Source: Roseimicrobium gellanilyticum
GTDB lineage: Bacteria; Verrucomicrobiota; Verrucomicrobiia; Verrucomicrobiales; Verrucomicrobiaceae
Assembly (NCBI RefSeq): GCF_003315205.1
Contig: NZ_QNRR01000002.1
Coordinates: forward strand, 838,881 to 902,880
Direction: 5' to 3'
Length of the DNA: 64,000 bases
Under the pieces are notes generated by a model that was not told where the DNA came from, ran no database searches, and saw nothing but the letters and a program-made list of their open reading frames with translations. Positions 17,263 to 26,120 of this stretch are shown here, one piece after another. Position numbers and translations under genes: made by a program. Numbering within the stretch: position 1 is the stretch's first letter; every line of letters begins with the position of its first letter.

Positions 17263-17382
17263 TCTTTCTTATGAGATTAAGAAGATGGAAAGGCAGAGAT
17301 AACCCAGTGAGGTTCCTGCTTGGATCGAGAAGTTCGCCTTTCGCGATTGACCCGTCGTGAACTTTATCGTGAACTGCGGCCC

Positions 17383-17982
17383 ATGAGTTCTCCCGGCTGG
17401 CTCAGCGCATTCATCCTGCTGCTTCTGGTGCTGGACCCGATTGGCAATGTGTCCACCTTCATGGCACTGCTGCGGGGTGTGGAACCGGCGCGGCGGAGGA
17501 AGATTGTGCTGCGCGAGTGCGCGGTGGCGACCGTGCTGTTGGTGTTGTTTCTTGGAGTAGGGGAGCAGTTCCTGAAATTGCTGGGACTCTCGCAAAGCTC
17601 ACTCGGTATCGCGGGTGGCATCATCCTGTTTCTGATTGCACTGCGGATGGTGTTTGAGTCTTCCGCGAACGTGTTTGGGGGACTGCCGGAGGGAGAGCCT
17701 TTTATCGTACCACTCGCCGTTCCCATGCTGGTGGGACCCTCGGCGCTGGCGACGGTGATCCTGCTCAGCACGGAGCATCATGTGGGAACGGGCACCGCGA
17801 TGCTGGCCATCGTGCTGGCGATGGGCGCGACAACGATCGTGCTGCTACTGGGCGAGAGGATCGCTCGTGTGCTTGGCGAGCGCGGTCTTCAAGCCATGGA
17901 GCGGCTGATGGGGCTGCTGCTCACCGCGATTGCCGTGGAGATGTTCCTGCGGGGGATCAAGGAGTTCATGAAGACAGCGTAG
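17383..17982 (+). CDS. MarC-family integral membrane protein
   Basis: 199 residues with six hydrophobic segments, the size and topology of MarC/UPF0056 proteins. Typical blocks include LLLVLDPIGNVSTFMALLRG near the start, GGIILFLIALRM, and PLAVPMLVGPSALATVILL in the middle. The family lies in the inner membrane; its role is not settled, and the older link to multiple antibiotic resistance has been questioned. Start MSSPGWL places the first membrane helix at the N terminus; the frame upstream runs toward the tRNA and does not look coding. Ends 4 nt before a REP-like repeat. Confidence 0.85.
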   Translation: MSSPGWLSAFILLLLVLDPIGNVSTFMALLRGVEPARRRKIVLRECAVATVLLVLFLGVGEQFLKLLGLSQSSLGIAGGIILFLIALRMVFESSANVFGGLPEGEPFIVPLAVPMLVGPSALATVILLSTEHHVGTGTAMLAIVLAMGATTIVLLLGERIARVLGERGLQAMERLMGLLLTAIAVEMFLRGIKEFMKTA

Positions 17983-17985
17983 AAA

Positions 17986-18317
17986 GTAGTCCGCCGAGCT
18001 TCGGCGGTCATGTACGTTTCTCTGGTCGATCACCATGCGGGCCTTATCCACCGGTCGGAAGCCGCAGCGCCGTTTCCTTAACTAGAGAGGGCGGAGTATC
18101 AGCGTGAAGGCAGCTTGCCACGCGTCAGTTCCACACCGCCTCCGCCCACCTTATCAGGAAGCCGGCGCAGCGGCTCCCCACCAGTTTTCTGGGCTCGCAA
18201 AGCAATAGATCAGAGGAGTGCTACAAGAAATGCATGGATAACACCGTGGGACTGCTCGAAGCGCTGTCGAGCCTCCTGCGTCAGGAGACGTCTCGACGCC
18301 GAAGCTCGGCGGACTAC
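17986..18317. repeat. Inverted pair of REP-like palindromes (family A) between convergent genes
   Basis: Two copies of GTAGTCCGCCGAGCTTCGGCG, 21 nt and identical, face each other: plus strand at 17986-18006 and minus strand at 18297-18317. Each folds as a hairpin (CCGCCGA/TCGGCGG) and starts with the GTAG tetranucleotide typical of REP sequences. The 290 nt between them hold no gene. The pair fills the whole gap between the stop codons of marC and nfeD. It could act as a bidirectional terminator as well as being a BIME-type repeat. Confidence 0.75.
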
Positions 18318-18319
18318 AC

Positions 18320-18886
18320 TCACTCCACCAGCAACGTATTCCCCGAAACCACGCCGGTCACCTTGATGTGCTTTTGCGGCATGAGGTCATTCTCGGAGTC
18401 GGTGCAGGCTTCGATCATCTGCAGGCGCCCTTGCACCATGACCTGCACCTTGCCAATGCCATCGCGTTTGGCAGGCACGCGCTGGTAGACGTTGCCGGTC
18501 TGGCCCACGGCGTTCTGCAGGCTGATGGTGCCATCCGCGCGAGCCGCCTGAAACACCCGCATCAGCAAGGCGAGACCGAAGGCGATGACAATCCCGACAC
18601 CCAACCCAATGAAGGTTGCGAGCACTCCGCCCAATCCCTTGTCCAGGGCAATGAGGCCACCGAACCCGAGGCCCAGCATGAGGCCAAGCATGCCACGCAC
18701 GGAGAAGAGCCCCCACGTGTGACCGATGTCGCCATGATCCGCAGTCACTTCGAAGTCATGATGCACATCACCACCCACCAGCGACATGAACGTGGTAAGA
18801 ATGATCAAAGCCAGCGAGGTGAGGCCGATGACGGCAAAGACCTTTTGCAACAGTCCAAGGGTGCTCCAATCGAAGAGGTCAAACAT
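18320..18886 (-). CDS. NfeD-like membrane protein, partner of flotillin
   Basis: 188 residues: one membrane segment at about 13-33, two more at about 64-110, then a soluble C-terminal OB-fold-like part (about 115-188) with GQTGNVYQRVPAKRDGIGKVQVMVQG. This is the short NfeD/YuaF type, which lacks the serine-protease domain of long NfeD. Such proteins are encoded with SPFH/flotillin proteins and join them in membrane microdomains. Here it is the third gene after flotillin and an SRPBCC protein, with gaps of about 43 and 54 nt, so all three are likely one operon. Confidence 0.8.
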   Translation of the reverse strand: MFDLFDWSTLGLLQKVFAVIGLTSLALIILTTFMSLVGGDVHHDFEVTADHGDIGHTWGLFSVRGMLGLMLGLGFGGLIALDKGLGGVLATFIGLGVGIVIAFGLALLMRVFQAARADGTISLQNAVGQTGNVYQRVPAKRDGIGKVQVMVQGRLQMIEACTDSENDLMPQKHIKVTGVVSGNTLLVE

Positions 18887-18940
18887 TGGGCAGGTCGTGG
18901 TTGTTCAATAGGAATAGTGTAGTAGCGACAGCAGAAAGGA

Positions 18941-19495
18941 TCAAGATTTCGGCCAGGGGAGGGGCTTGCCGGTCTCCAGAAGGGTCTTGAGCGAGGAGGC
19001 AATCATGGGCCAGCCTCCGACGGTATCGTGAAAAGTCTGGTTCTCCTCCTTGAATCCAATGTGAACGATCCGCAGCCGGCACATGGCCTCTCCCTCGGGC
19101 GTGACTTCATAGATGACGGTGGTTTCTGGATCGTTGGAACCCACGAACCGGAAGGTATGGACCAGACTCCTCTGTGGTTCGAACTGTTTGATGACACCCT
19201 CGATCATAGCTGTATCCCTGCCGTAGGCGATACGGCCGCCCACTTTGGCTTCCAGCTTCAGCAGCGGCACGAGATAGTAGCGGTCCACGACCTCTTTCGT
19301 GACGAGCGCGGCCCAGACTTCTGAAGCTGGCTTTCCGACGTATACCGTGATCCCGAACTGAGGCCCCTCACTGAGGCTTGCGGGTGCGACCGCAGCATCC
19401 GCCCCCCGGCAGAGGGACGCCCCACTAGAGACAACTGCCATGGCAGCAAGCACGAGCCAGCCGCGACGACAGGTGAGTGAAGATGTGGGTGTCAT
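18941..19495 (-). CDS. Exported SRPBCC (AHSA1/START-like) domain protein
   Basis: 184 residues. The signal peptide ends near SGASLCRGADA. The mature domain shows the SRPBCC pattern: ITVYVGKPASEVWAALVTKEVVDRYY, GGRIAY, VIKQFEPQRSLVHTFRF and TVIYEVTPEGEAMCRLRIVH, closing with GGWPMIASSLKTLLETG. Such domains bind hydrophobic ligands in a deep cavity. Most AHSA1-type proteins are cytoplasmic, so a signal peptide is unusual. Its place between flotillin and NfeD suggests a role in lipid binding or envelope stress; that is inference. Confidence 0.78.
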   Translation of the reverse strand: MTPTSSLTCRRGWLVLAAMAVVSSGASLCRGADAAVAPASLSEGPQFGITVYVGKPASEVWAALVTKEVVDRYYLVPLLKLEAKVGGRIAYGRDTAMIEGVIKQFEPQRSLVHTFRFVGSNDPETTVIYEVTPEGEAMCRLRIVHIGFKEENQTFHDTVGGWPMIASSLKTLLETGKPLPWPKS

Positions 19496-19538
19496 GGTCG
19501 GTCGAATGGAGAGCGCGAGTTACCTGACGAGGCAGGCC

Positions 19539-21026
19539 TCACTTCGTCTTGCCCGCGGGCGGCGTGGATGGCGCTTCGCCTGAAGGCTCTCGTGAGCTGC
19601 CGTCGGAACCCCGGGTGCGACCAAGAACCTGCGGCAGCTCAATGCCGGCATTCCGCGCCAGTTCATGGATGGGAGGCAGGCTGCCCGCAAGGCCGCTGAG
19701 GAAGGCAGCCGTGCTGTTCTTCCCATCGGCACCGGCGCCGCTGTCCCACACGGTGACCTTGTCCACCTTGATGTTGGAGATGGCCTTGACCTGCTCCTCT
19801 ACGATTCGCGGGAGCTGCTCGGTAATGAGGAGGTTGATGGCCAGATCAGGATTGGAGGAGGTGACCTCCACCAGCGCACGGAAACCGGCTGCCTTGCTCT
19901 TGAGCACCTTTTCTGTACCCTCGGCTTCAGCGAGCAGCTTGGCGCGTTGACCTTCGGCCTCGGCCAGGAACTGGGCCTTCTGGCCGTCTGCTTGCGCCTG
20001 CTGCACGAGGCGGATGGCATCGCCCTTGCCCTTGGCTTCGATCTGCTGCTTCGCGGCCTCGGCGGCGGCGATGGTCTCGATGCGCTGCTTCTCAATCTCC
20101 GCGGGCACCACGACGCCCGCATACTGGGCGGCCTTGTCCCTCTCCGCACGAGCGAGTTCGGCCTCACGCTGGGCGAGCAGAGCTTCCTGCTCCACGCGGG
20201 CGGCAGCCACGCGCTGGGCGGCCTCAGCGAGACGATCCGCCTCAGCTTCCTTCACAAGTCGATCAGCATTCGAGTTGGCGATGTCCACCGCCGCGAGGTT
20301 CTCGCCCTGGGTGGCCTGCGCGTGTGCCTGGCTCACCATGATCTTCTGCTCCTTCTGTGCCTGGGAGCTGCCGATTTCACCATCACGCTCGGCCTGGGCG
20401 ACCTTGATCTTCGCGTCGTTGATGGCGCGGGCAGCGGCTTCCTGACCGAGGGCGGCGATGTAGCCACTCTCATCCGTGATGTCCTGGATGTTCACGTTGA
20501 TGAGGCGGAGCCCCACCTTCTCCAACTCGACCTCGACACCACGACTGATGTTCTCAATCAGCTTGTCACGGTCGGCATTGATTTCTTCAATCGACATGGT
20601 CGCGAGAACCACACGCATCTGGCCGAAGATGATGTCTTTTGCGAGTTCGCGGACGCTCTCCGGAGGCAAGCCCAAGAGGCGCTCAGCGGCGTTTTCCATC
20701 ACCCCCGTCTTCGTTGAGATACCCACGGTGAACGTAGATGGCGTGTTCACGCGGATGTTCTGCTTCGAGAGCGCGCCCGTGAGCTTGATATCAATGGGCA
20801 TCGGTGTGAGGTCCAGGAAACGGTAGTCCTGGACGATGGGGAGGATGAAGGTCGCGCCGCCATGAATGCATCGCGCGCTCTGGCCCTTGCCCACCTTGCC
20901 GTAGACCACGAGAATCTTGTCCGAAGGGCAGCGCTTGTATCGGGAAGCGAAGAGGACGATCGTGGAAAAGGCGAGGACGGCCACGCCCCCCACGAGAAAC
21001 AGCGTGAATAGTTCAGACGATCCCAT
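19539..21026 (-). CDS. Flotillin (SPFH-domain membrane scaffold)
   Basis: 495 residues. An N-terminal membrane segment (about 6-27) is followed by the SPFH domain: GGATFILPIVQDYRFLDL, ALSKQNIRVNTPSTFTVGIS and NVNIQDITDESGYI. From about residue 215 to 400 there is a long coiled coil of Ala-Glu-Ala repeats, then a hydrophobic oligomerisation region and a disordered Pro/Ser tail. The layout matches YuaG/FloT and YqiK. The start MGSSELF is the one that keeps the anchor at the N terminus; the frame runs 98 codons further without a flotillin-like sequence. First gene of an operon with the SRPBCC protein and NfeD; divergent from the sugar transporter genes. Confidence 0.92.
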   Translation of the reverse strand: MGSSELFTLFLVGGVAVLAFSTIVLFASRYKRCPSDKILVVYGKVGKGQSARCIHGGATFILPIVQDYRFLDLTPMPIDIKLTGALSKQNIRVNTPSTFTVGISTKTGVMENAAERLLGLPPESVRELAKDIIFGQMRVVLATMSIEEINADRDKLIENISRGVEVELEKVGLRLINVNIQDITDESGYIAALGQEAAARAINDAKIKVAQAERDGEIGSSQAQKEQKIMVSQAHAQATQGENLAAVDIANSNADRLVKEAEADRLAEAAQRVAAARVEQEALLAQREAELARAERDKAAQYAGVVVPAEIEKQRIETIAAAEAAKQQIEAKGKGDAIRLVQQAQADGQKAQFLAEAEGQRAKLLAEAEGTEKVLKSKAAGFRALVEVTSSNPDLAINLLITEQLPRIVEEQVKAISNIKVDKVTVWDSGAGADGKNSTAAFLSGLAGSLPPIHELARNAGIELPQVLGRTRGSDGSSREPSGEAPSTPPAGKTK

Positions 21027-21151
21027 AACGCGCGAATCTTGGCATGGTGCCTCCGTGGAGACAACACAAACCGGCCTGAATCGGCGAAACTTTTGGCTTG
21101 GCACTTCTGTACCCGTTTCCCTAGCATCATTGAACGATTCCTTCTCACGCC

Positions 21152-22171
21152 ATGAAGCCACGTTTACGCCTCCTCCTTCTGCCGATCCTCGCTGTGTCCG
21201 GCTGTCTTGCCCTGACCCAGTGTGGCAAGTCCGGTGAGCCCTCCGGTGGAGGCAAGCCGCGCGTGGCCTACATGGGCAACGCCATCGCTCCCTTTTGGAC
21301 AATTGCAGAGAAGGGCGCACGCAAGGCAGCGGACGAATTCGGCGTGGAGGTGGATGTGCGCATGCCCGCCAATGGCGCGGCGGATCAGAAAAGGATGGTG
21401 GAGGAGTTGCTGGCGCGCGGCATCAAGGGCATTGCCTTCAGTCCCGCGGACCCGAAGAACCAGCTCGATCTCATGCAGGAGATCGCGAAGAACACGATTC
21501 TCATCACGCAGGACAGCGATGCCCCGGACGCGCCAAGGCAGTGCTTTGTGGGCATGGACAACTACCAAGCCGGTCGCCTGTGTGGAAAACTCATCAAAGA
21601 AGCCATGCCGGAAGGCGGCACCGTGATGTGTTTCGTGGGTCGTGCGGGCCAGCTCAACGCAAAGCAACGTCGCCAGGGGCTTACGGATGAACTGCTGGAT
21701 CGTCCCGAAGGGCAGCAGGGAGACGATCCCCCGGATGTGGAACTGAAGGGTGCGAAATACACCATCCTCGGCACGCGCACGGATGAGGTGGACTTTGCCA
21801 AGGCGAAATCCAATGTGCAGGACGCGTTGACCCGCCATCAGGACATCGGGTGCCTCGTAGGACTCTTCAGCTACAATACGCCCAAGATCTATGAGGCCGT
21901 GAAAGAGGCGAACAGACTGGGCAAGGTGAAGATTGTCGGCTTTGACGAAGAGGATGACACCCTGCGTGGTGTGCAGGAGGGACACATCTACGGCACCGTG
22001 GTGCAGAGCCCGTATCACTACGGGTATGAAAGCGTGCGTATCCTCGCTGCCTTGGCCAAGGGAGATAAGAGTGTGATTCCAGCAAGCAAATTCGTCGAGG
22101 TGCCAGCCAAGGCGGTGAAGAAGGGGGATGTGGATGCTTTCTGGAAGCAACTGAAGGAATTGGTGAAGTAG
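21152..22171 (+). CDS. Sugar ABC transporter substrate-binding lipoprotein (RbsB-like)
   Basis: 339 residues. The signal sequence contains two possible lipobox cysteines (AVSGC at 18, ALTQC at 24), so it is membrane-anchored in the periplasm. The mature protein has the two-lobe periplasmic-binding fold of the ribose/galactose family: VAYMGNAIAPFWTIAEKGARKAADEFGV, GIKGIAFSPADP, FVGMDNYQAGRLCGKLI and KIVGFDEEDDTLRGVQEGHIYGTVVQSPY. First gene of a three-gene transporter operon, 16 nt before the ATPase gene. The sugar cannot be told from sequence. Confidence 0.9.
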   Translation: MKPRLRLLLLPILAVSGCLALTQCGKSGEPSGGGKPRVAYMGNAIAPFWTIAEKGARKAADEFGVEVDVRMPANGAADQKRMVEELLARGIKGIAFSPADPKNQLDLMQEIAKNTILITQDSDAPDAPRQCFVGMDNYQAGRLCGKLIKEAMPEGGTVMCFVGRAGQLNAKQRRQGLTDELLDRPEGQQGDDPPDVELKGAKYTILGTRTDEVDFAKAKSNVQDALTRHQDIGCLVGLFSYNTPKIYEAVKEANRLGKVKIVGFDEEDDTLRGVQEGHIYGTVVQSPYHYGYESVRILAALAKGDKSVIPASKFVEVPAKAVKKGDVDAFWKQLKELVK

Positions 22172-22187
22172 TCAGCGCATTCCGTTC

Positions 22188-23684
22188 ATGGATTTTGTCC
22201 AGCCATTGCTCGATGTCAGCAGCCTCACCAAGCGCTTCCCCGGTGTGGTGGCGCTGGATAGTGTATCACTTTCCGTGGCACCCGGGGAGACCGTCGCCGT
22301 CATCGGCGAGAATGGCGCGGGCAAGAGCACGCTGATGAAGATCGTGGCGGGTATCTACCAGCCGGAGGCGGGCACGATTTCATGGAACGGAAATCCGGTG
22401 ACGCTGCGCTCGGTGAATGATGCACAGGCGCTGGGCATTTCGCTCATTCATCAAGAGCTCAATCTTGCGGAGAATCTCGATGTGGCAGGCAATGTGTTCC
22501 TCGGTCGCGAGCCTCGCCGCGCGGGACTGCTGCAGCGCAAGGTCATGCGCGACCGCACCAATGTGCTGCTGAAGCGACTGCGTGCGAACTTTAACGCCGA
22601 CACCCAGGTGGAGCGGCTCTCGCTCGGCCAACGGCAACTGGTGGAAATCGCCAAGGCGCTCTCGCTCGAGACGAAATTGCTCATCATGGATGAGCCCACC
22701 TCCAGTCTCTCCGGCGGCGAGGCGGAGGTGCTCTTCGACGTGATGCAGGGCCTGCGACAGGAAGGCATGAGCATCCTCTACATTTCGCATCGACTCGGCG
22801 AAGTGAAGCGTGTGGCGGATCGCGTGGTAGCGCTGCGCGATGGCAAGAATGCGGGCGAGTTGCAGCGAAACGAAATCAACCATGACGCCATGGTGCGCCT
22901 CATGGTGGGGCGGGACCTCTCGCAGGTCTTTGAGCACCGCCCGCAACATCCCGAGTGGGTGGTGCTGGATGTTGTGGGCCTGCGTACCCAGGCACATCCG
23001 CAGCATCAGATTGGAATCGATTTGAAGAAGGGGGAAATCGTGGGCATGGCAGGCCTGGTGGGAGCGGGGCGTACGGAAGTGTTGCGCACGCTCTTTGGTG
23101 TGGAGCCGCCCGTGGGTGGTCGGATTCTGGTGAACGGAAAGGAATTGAGGGCCGCGCATCCTCGTGATGCCATCGAGTCTGGTATGGCGCTGGTGCCGGA
23201 GGATCGGAAGGCGCTCGGTGTTTTCCTTCCGGAGTCCGTGAAATGGAATGTGGGCCTGCCCGCAGCTACCTATGACGCCAAGGCTGGCATCTTCCTGAAC
23301 CGTGGTGCAGAGAAGCGGCATGCGGAGAAGGCGCAGCAAGATCTGCGTGTGAAAACAGCCACGCTGGAAACGCTGGTAGGTACCCTCTCCGGCGGGAACC
23401 AGCAGAAGGTGGCACTGGGCAAATGGCTTGCCATGCGTCCCATGGTATTGCTGCTGGATGAACCCACACGCGGCATCGATGTGGGAGCGAAGCGGGAGAT
23501 CTACACCCTGATGGAACAGCTCGCTGCGGAAGGCATGGCCATCTTGTTTGCGAGCAGTGAGATGGAGGAGATTCTTGCCATGTCCGACCGCGTGATTGTC
23601 ATGCATGAGGGCCGGCAGGCGGGCTGGCTGGATCGCGAGGATCTGAGCGAAGAGGCAATCATGCGCCTTGCCACCGGGCACTGA
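22188..23684 (+). CDS. Sugar ABC transporter ATP-binding protein, tandem-domain (RbsA type)
   Basis: 498 residues with two fused nucleotide-binding domains, as in RbsA/MglA/XylG. Domain 1 has Walker A GENGAGKST, signature LSLGQRQ and Walker B LLIMDEPTSSL. Domain 2 has a degenerate Walker A (GLVGAGRTEVL), intact signature LSGGNQQK and Walker B LLLDEPTRGIDVGAK. This asymmetry is normal for the family. It energises sugar uptake with the binding protein and permease encoded on either side. Confidence 0.93.
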   Translation: MDFVQPLLDVSSLTKRFPGVVALDSVSLSVAPGETVAVIGENGAGKSTLMKIVAGIYQPEAGTISWNGNPVTLRSVNDAQALGISLIHQELNLAENLDVAGNVFLGREPRRAGLLQRKVMRDRTNVLLKRLRANFNADTQVERLSLGQRQLVEIAKALSLETKLLIMDEPTSSLSGGEAEVLFDVMQGLRQEGMSILYISHRLGEVKRVADRVVALRDGKNAGELQRNEINHDAMVRLMVGRDLSQVFEHRPQHPEWVVLDVVGLRTQAHPQHQIGIDLKKGEIVGMAGLVGAGRTEVLRTLFGVEPPVGGRILVNGKELRAAHPRDAIESGMALVPEDRKALGVFLPESVKWNVGLPAATYDAKAGIFLNRGAEKRHAEKAQQDLRVKTATLETLVGTLSGGNQQKVALGKWLAMRPMVLLLDEPTRGIDVGAKREIYTLMEQLAAEGMAILFASSEMEEILAMSDRVIVMHEGRQAGWLDREDLSEEAIMRLATGH

Positions 23685-23738
23685 AGAGAGAAAAGGAGAG
23701 CCCGCCTCAAAAGCAGGCACAAGAAGCGGCACGCACTC

Positions 23739-24689
23739 ATGAAGAAGATTCTCGGCATCACCACTCTACTCGTCCTGGTCTGCGTTATCACCGCCGCGGT
23801 AAATCAGAACTTCTTGGGCGCGTACAACGTGGGGAACGTGGTTAAGTGGACCTCGCTCTTCGCCATCCTTGGCATCGGTGCGGCATTTGTGATCATCACC
23901 GGTGGGATAGATCTGAGCATCGGCAGCGTGGTTGGCTTGGTGGGAACGCTGTTGCCTTGGTTGCTCGTGAAGAAGGGGTGGAGTGTACCCGTGGCTCTAG
24001 GAGCAGGTGTCTCGCTATCCGTGCTGATTGGCTTGTTTCATGGCGTGCTTATCACGAAGGTGAGGTTGCAGCCGTTCGTGGTGACCTTGTGCGGGCTACT
24101 CATGTACCGGGGCATCGCGCGTACACTGACGCATGATCAGGACCAGGGATTTGAAGGTAAGTTCGATAGCCTGCGCTGGCTCGCAACCGGGCGTGTGCAG
24201 CTCCCCAATGATTATTGGCTTCCAATACCTTTCTTCATCATGATTGGCATCGCCATTGTGGCGGCCATCTTCTTGAACAAAACGGTGTGGGGCCGGCACC
24301 TGCTGGCGCTGGGAAGAAATGAAGATGCGGCACGCTACAGCGGCATCCGCACGGACCGGATGATCATCCTGGCGTATGTGCTTTGCGCTTTCTTGAGTGG
24401 TCTGGGCGGGATCCTGTTCGCGCTGGAGCTGAATACCGTGCAGCCAGCCGGACATGGAAACTTTTACGAGCTGTATGCCATCGCCGCAGCGGTGCTGGGC
24501 GGGTGCAGCCTGCGTGGGGGCGAGGGGAGTATTCTCGGCGTACTCATTGGCGCGGCGGTGATGCGTGTCCTTTCGAATTCAATCGGAGTCCTGGGTCAGG
24601 CGAGCCAAATGGAATTTGCCATCATTGGCGTGGTGATCCTGCTGGGAGTCACTGCGGATGAATTGCTGAGGCGAAGGCGGAAGGTGTAA
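23739..24689 (+). CDS. Sugar ABC transporter permease (RbsC type)
   Basis: 316 residues with about nine membrane segments. The family motif GGIDLSIGSVVGL is present near residue 60, as is the EAA-like region before the last helices (ELYAIAAAVLGGCSLRGGEGSILGVLIGAAVM). It forms the channel with the tandem ATPase encoded 54 nt upstream. Last gene of the operon; followed within 1 nt by an inverted REP-like pair that probably also ends the transcript. Confidence 0.92.
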   Translation: MKKILGITTLLVLVCVITAAVNQNFLGAYNVGNVVKWTSLFAILGIGAAFVIITGGIDLSIGSVVGLVGTLLPWLLVKKGWSVPVALGAGVSLSVLIGLFHGVLITKVRLQPFVVTLCGLLMYRGIARTLTHDQDQGFEGKFDSLRWLATGRVQLPNDYWLPIPFFIMIGIAIVAAIFLNKTVWGRHLLALGRNEDAARYSGIRTDRMIILAYVLCAFLSGLGGILFALELNTVQPAGHGNFYELYAIAAAVLGGCSLRGGEGSILGVLIGAAVMRVLSNSIGVLGQASQMEFAIIGVVILLGVTADELLRRRRKV

Positions 24690-24690
24690 A

Positions 24691-24794
24691 GTGGAAGGCT
24701 TCTCCAGAAGCCTTTCAGGATGGTCCATCGCTTGTGCATGACGAGTCCGGTCTCTCTACCAAGTGAGCCCAAGGCTTCTGGAGAAGCCTTCTAC
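24691..24794. repeat. Inverted pair of REP-like palindromes (family B) between convergent genes
   Basis: GTGGAAGGCTTCTCCAGAAG (continuing CCTT) on the plus strand at 24691-24714 faces the same sequence with GTAG as first tetranucleotide on the minus strand (24794-24771). Each is a 9-bp perfect palindrome AAGGCTTCT/AGAAGCCTT around a 2-nt centre. About 56 nt lie between them. As with the pair near 18 kb, the GTAG/GTGG heads point outward and the pair fills the gap between two stop codons. Confidence 0.72.
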
Positions 24795-24823
24795 GTTGGA
24801 ATGCATCGCGCCCGTCGGTTAAT

Positions 24824-25996
24824 CTACCCACGCGCAATCAACTCCAGATAGCTGTCCTCCAGCAGGCGGATGTTTCTCGCGCGGTCGAACTTCTCTTCCA
24901 CGGCTTTCCTTGCGCCATGGCCGAGTTTGGTCGCGAGGCTTTCGTCCTTCAGCACGGAGAGCAAAGCCTTCGCCAGGGCTTCGTGGTCGTCTTCCGGCAC
25001 CAGCAGTCCGCTTTCACCATCCGTCACCGCCTCGGGAATGCCACCGTGTTGGGTTGCGATGACCGGGGCACCGCTGGCCATGGCTTCGAGCATGGAGTTG
25101 GGGATGCCTTCACGGTTGCCGTCTTTGCTGGTGCGGCTGGGGTGCAAAAAGACATGGGAGGCGTAGACATGCTTCCGGAGTTCGTCCTGGGCAAGGAAGC
25201 CGGTAAAGGTGACAGCGGCGGCGATGCCGAGCTTCTCTGCCTGCTTCTGGAGTTCCTCCTTCAGGGGACCGTCTCCAGCGAGAATGAGTTGCGCTTGGGG
25301 GAACTCGCGATGCGCTGTAGCAAAGGCTCGCAGGGTGAGGTCGAGGCCTTTCTTCGCGATAAACCGGCAGCTTTGCAGCATGCGCCAGGCGCCGTCCGCG
25401 GGAGTCGTGCGGGGCACGAAAGACCACTCCTCCAGGGGAATGCCGGTGCGCTGCACACGGAGTTTCTCAGGAGGGCAGCCCAGTTTCACCAGGTCATCCG
25501 CGAGACTTTGTGAGCGGGCCTGAATCTGATCCGCCACGGCAAAGACCTCTTCCATTGCGGAACGGTGTGCATTCTTGCCCATGTCCACCCCGGCATCGGC
25601 TCCATGGAAGGACACCACCGTGGGATGAGGAAAAGCACGCAGCAGGGGACGCAGATGAATGGCCGTGTGGCCGAAGTACACATGCAGCAGCTTGGCGTCG
25701 GCACGCACCAGCTCCAGCAGGGCATGACGAAGCTCCCAGCGATAGAGTTGCCACGGCTCCCTCTTGATGGACTTGCTCACGAAGCGCCGCCACCAGCGCA
25801 GCCTGGGCTTGGGCAGGACCACGAGACGTTTTTTCTGAAATGGGAAACGCTCCTCACCCTCGCGTTTGTGCGTGAAGACCCACGGAGTGACCCTCTGCTG
25901 ACCGGTGATCTGCCTGTACACGTGCAGCATATCTGGCTTCACGAAGTCCGACACATAGCTGGCAATGACCGGCTTCGTAGCGCGCTCAGGGTTCAA
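24824..25996 (-). CDS. Glycosyltransferase family 4 protein
   Basis: 390 residues, GT-B fold. The N-terminal half recognises the acceptor (LLHVYFGHTAIHLRPLLRAFPHPTVVSFHGAD). The C-terminal half has QLILAGDGPLKEELQKQA and VTFTGFLAQDELRKHVYASHVFLHPS, and then the donor-binding EGIPNSMLEAMASGAPVIAT, holding the EX7E motif. It closes with HGGIPEAVTDGESGLLVPEDD. It transfers a sugar from a nucleotide donor to an extracellular polysaccharide or LPS, in the cytoplasm or at the inner face of the membrane. It stands alone; no polysaccharide cluster is visible nearby. Confidence 0.88.
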   Translation of the reverse strand: MNPERATKPVIASYVSDFVKPDMLHVYRQITGQQRVTPWVFTHKREGEERFPFQKKRLVVLPKPRLRWWRRFVSKSIKREPWQLYRWELRHALLELVRADAKLLHVYFGHTAIHLRPLLRAFPHPTVVSFHGADAGVDMGKNAHRSAMEEVFAVADQIQARSQSLADDLVKLGCPPEKLRVQRTGIPLEEWSFVPRTTPADGAWRMLQSCRFIAKKGLDLTLRAFATAHREFPQAQLILAGDGPLKEELQKQAEKLGIAAAVTFTGFLAQDELRKHVYASHVFLHPSRTSKDGNREGIPNSMLEAMASGAPVIATQHGGIPEAVTDGESGLLVPEDDHEALAKALLSVLKDESLATKLGHGARKAVEEKFDRARNIRLLEDSYLELIARG

Positions 25997-26120
25997 ATTT
26001 AGGTGGGCAGGGTTGGGGGTTGAAGAAGCAGATAATCACTGGCATGGATCTCCGGGTGCGGCAATGATGCGTAACTATTAACCGTCAAGACCCGCACCTC
26101 TCAACCTCGAACTGCCAGCC

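Noticed and set aside
19665-20717. 350-residue plus-strand frame across flotillin
   Set aside because: Antisense to the coiled-coil part of flotillin; Leu/Asp repeats mirror its Ala/Glu repeats.
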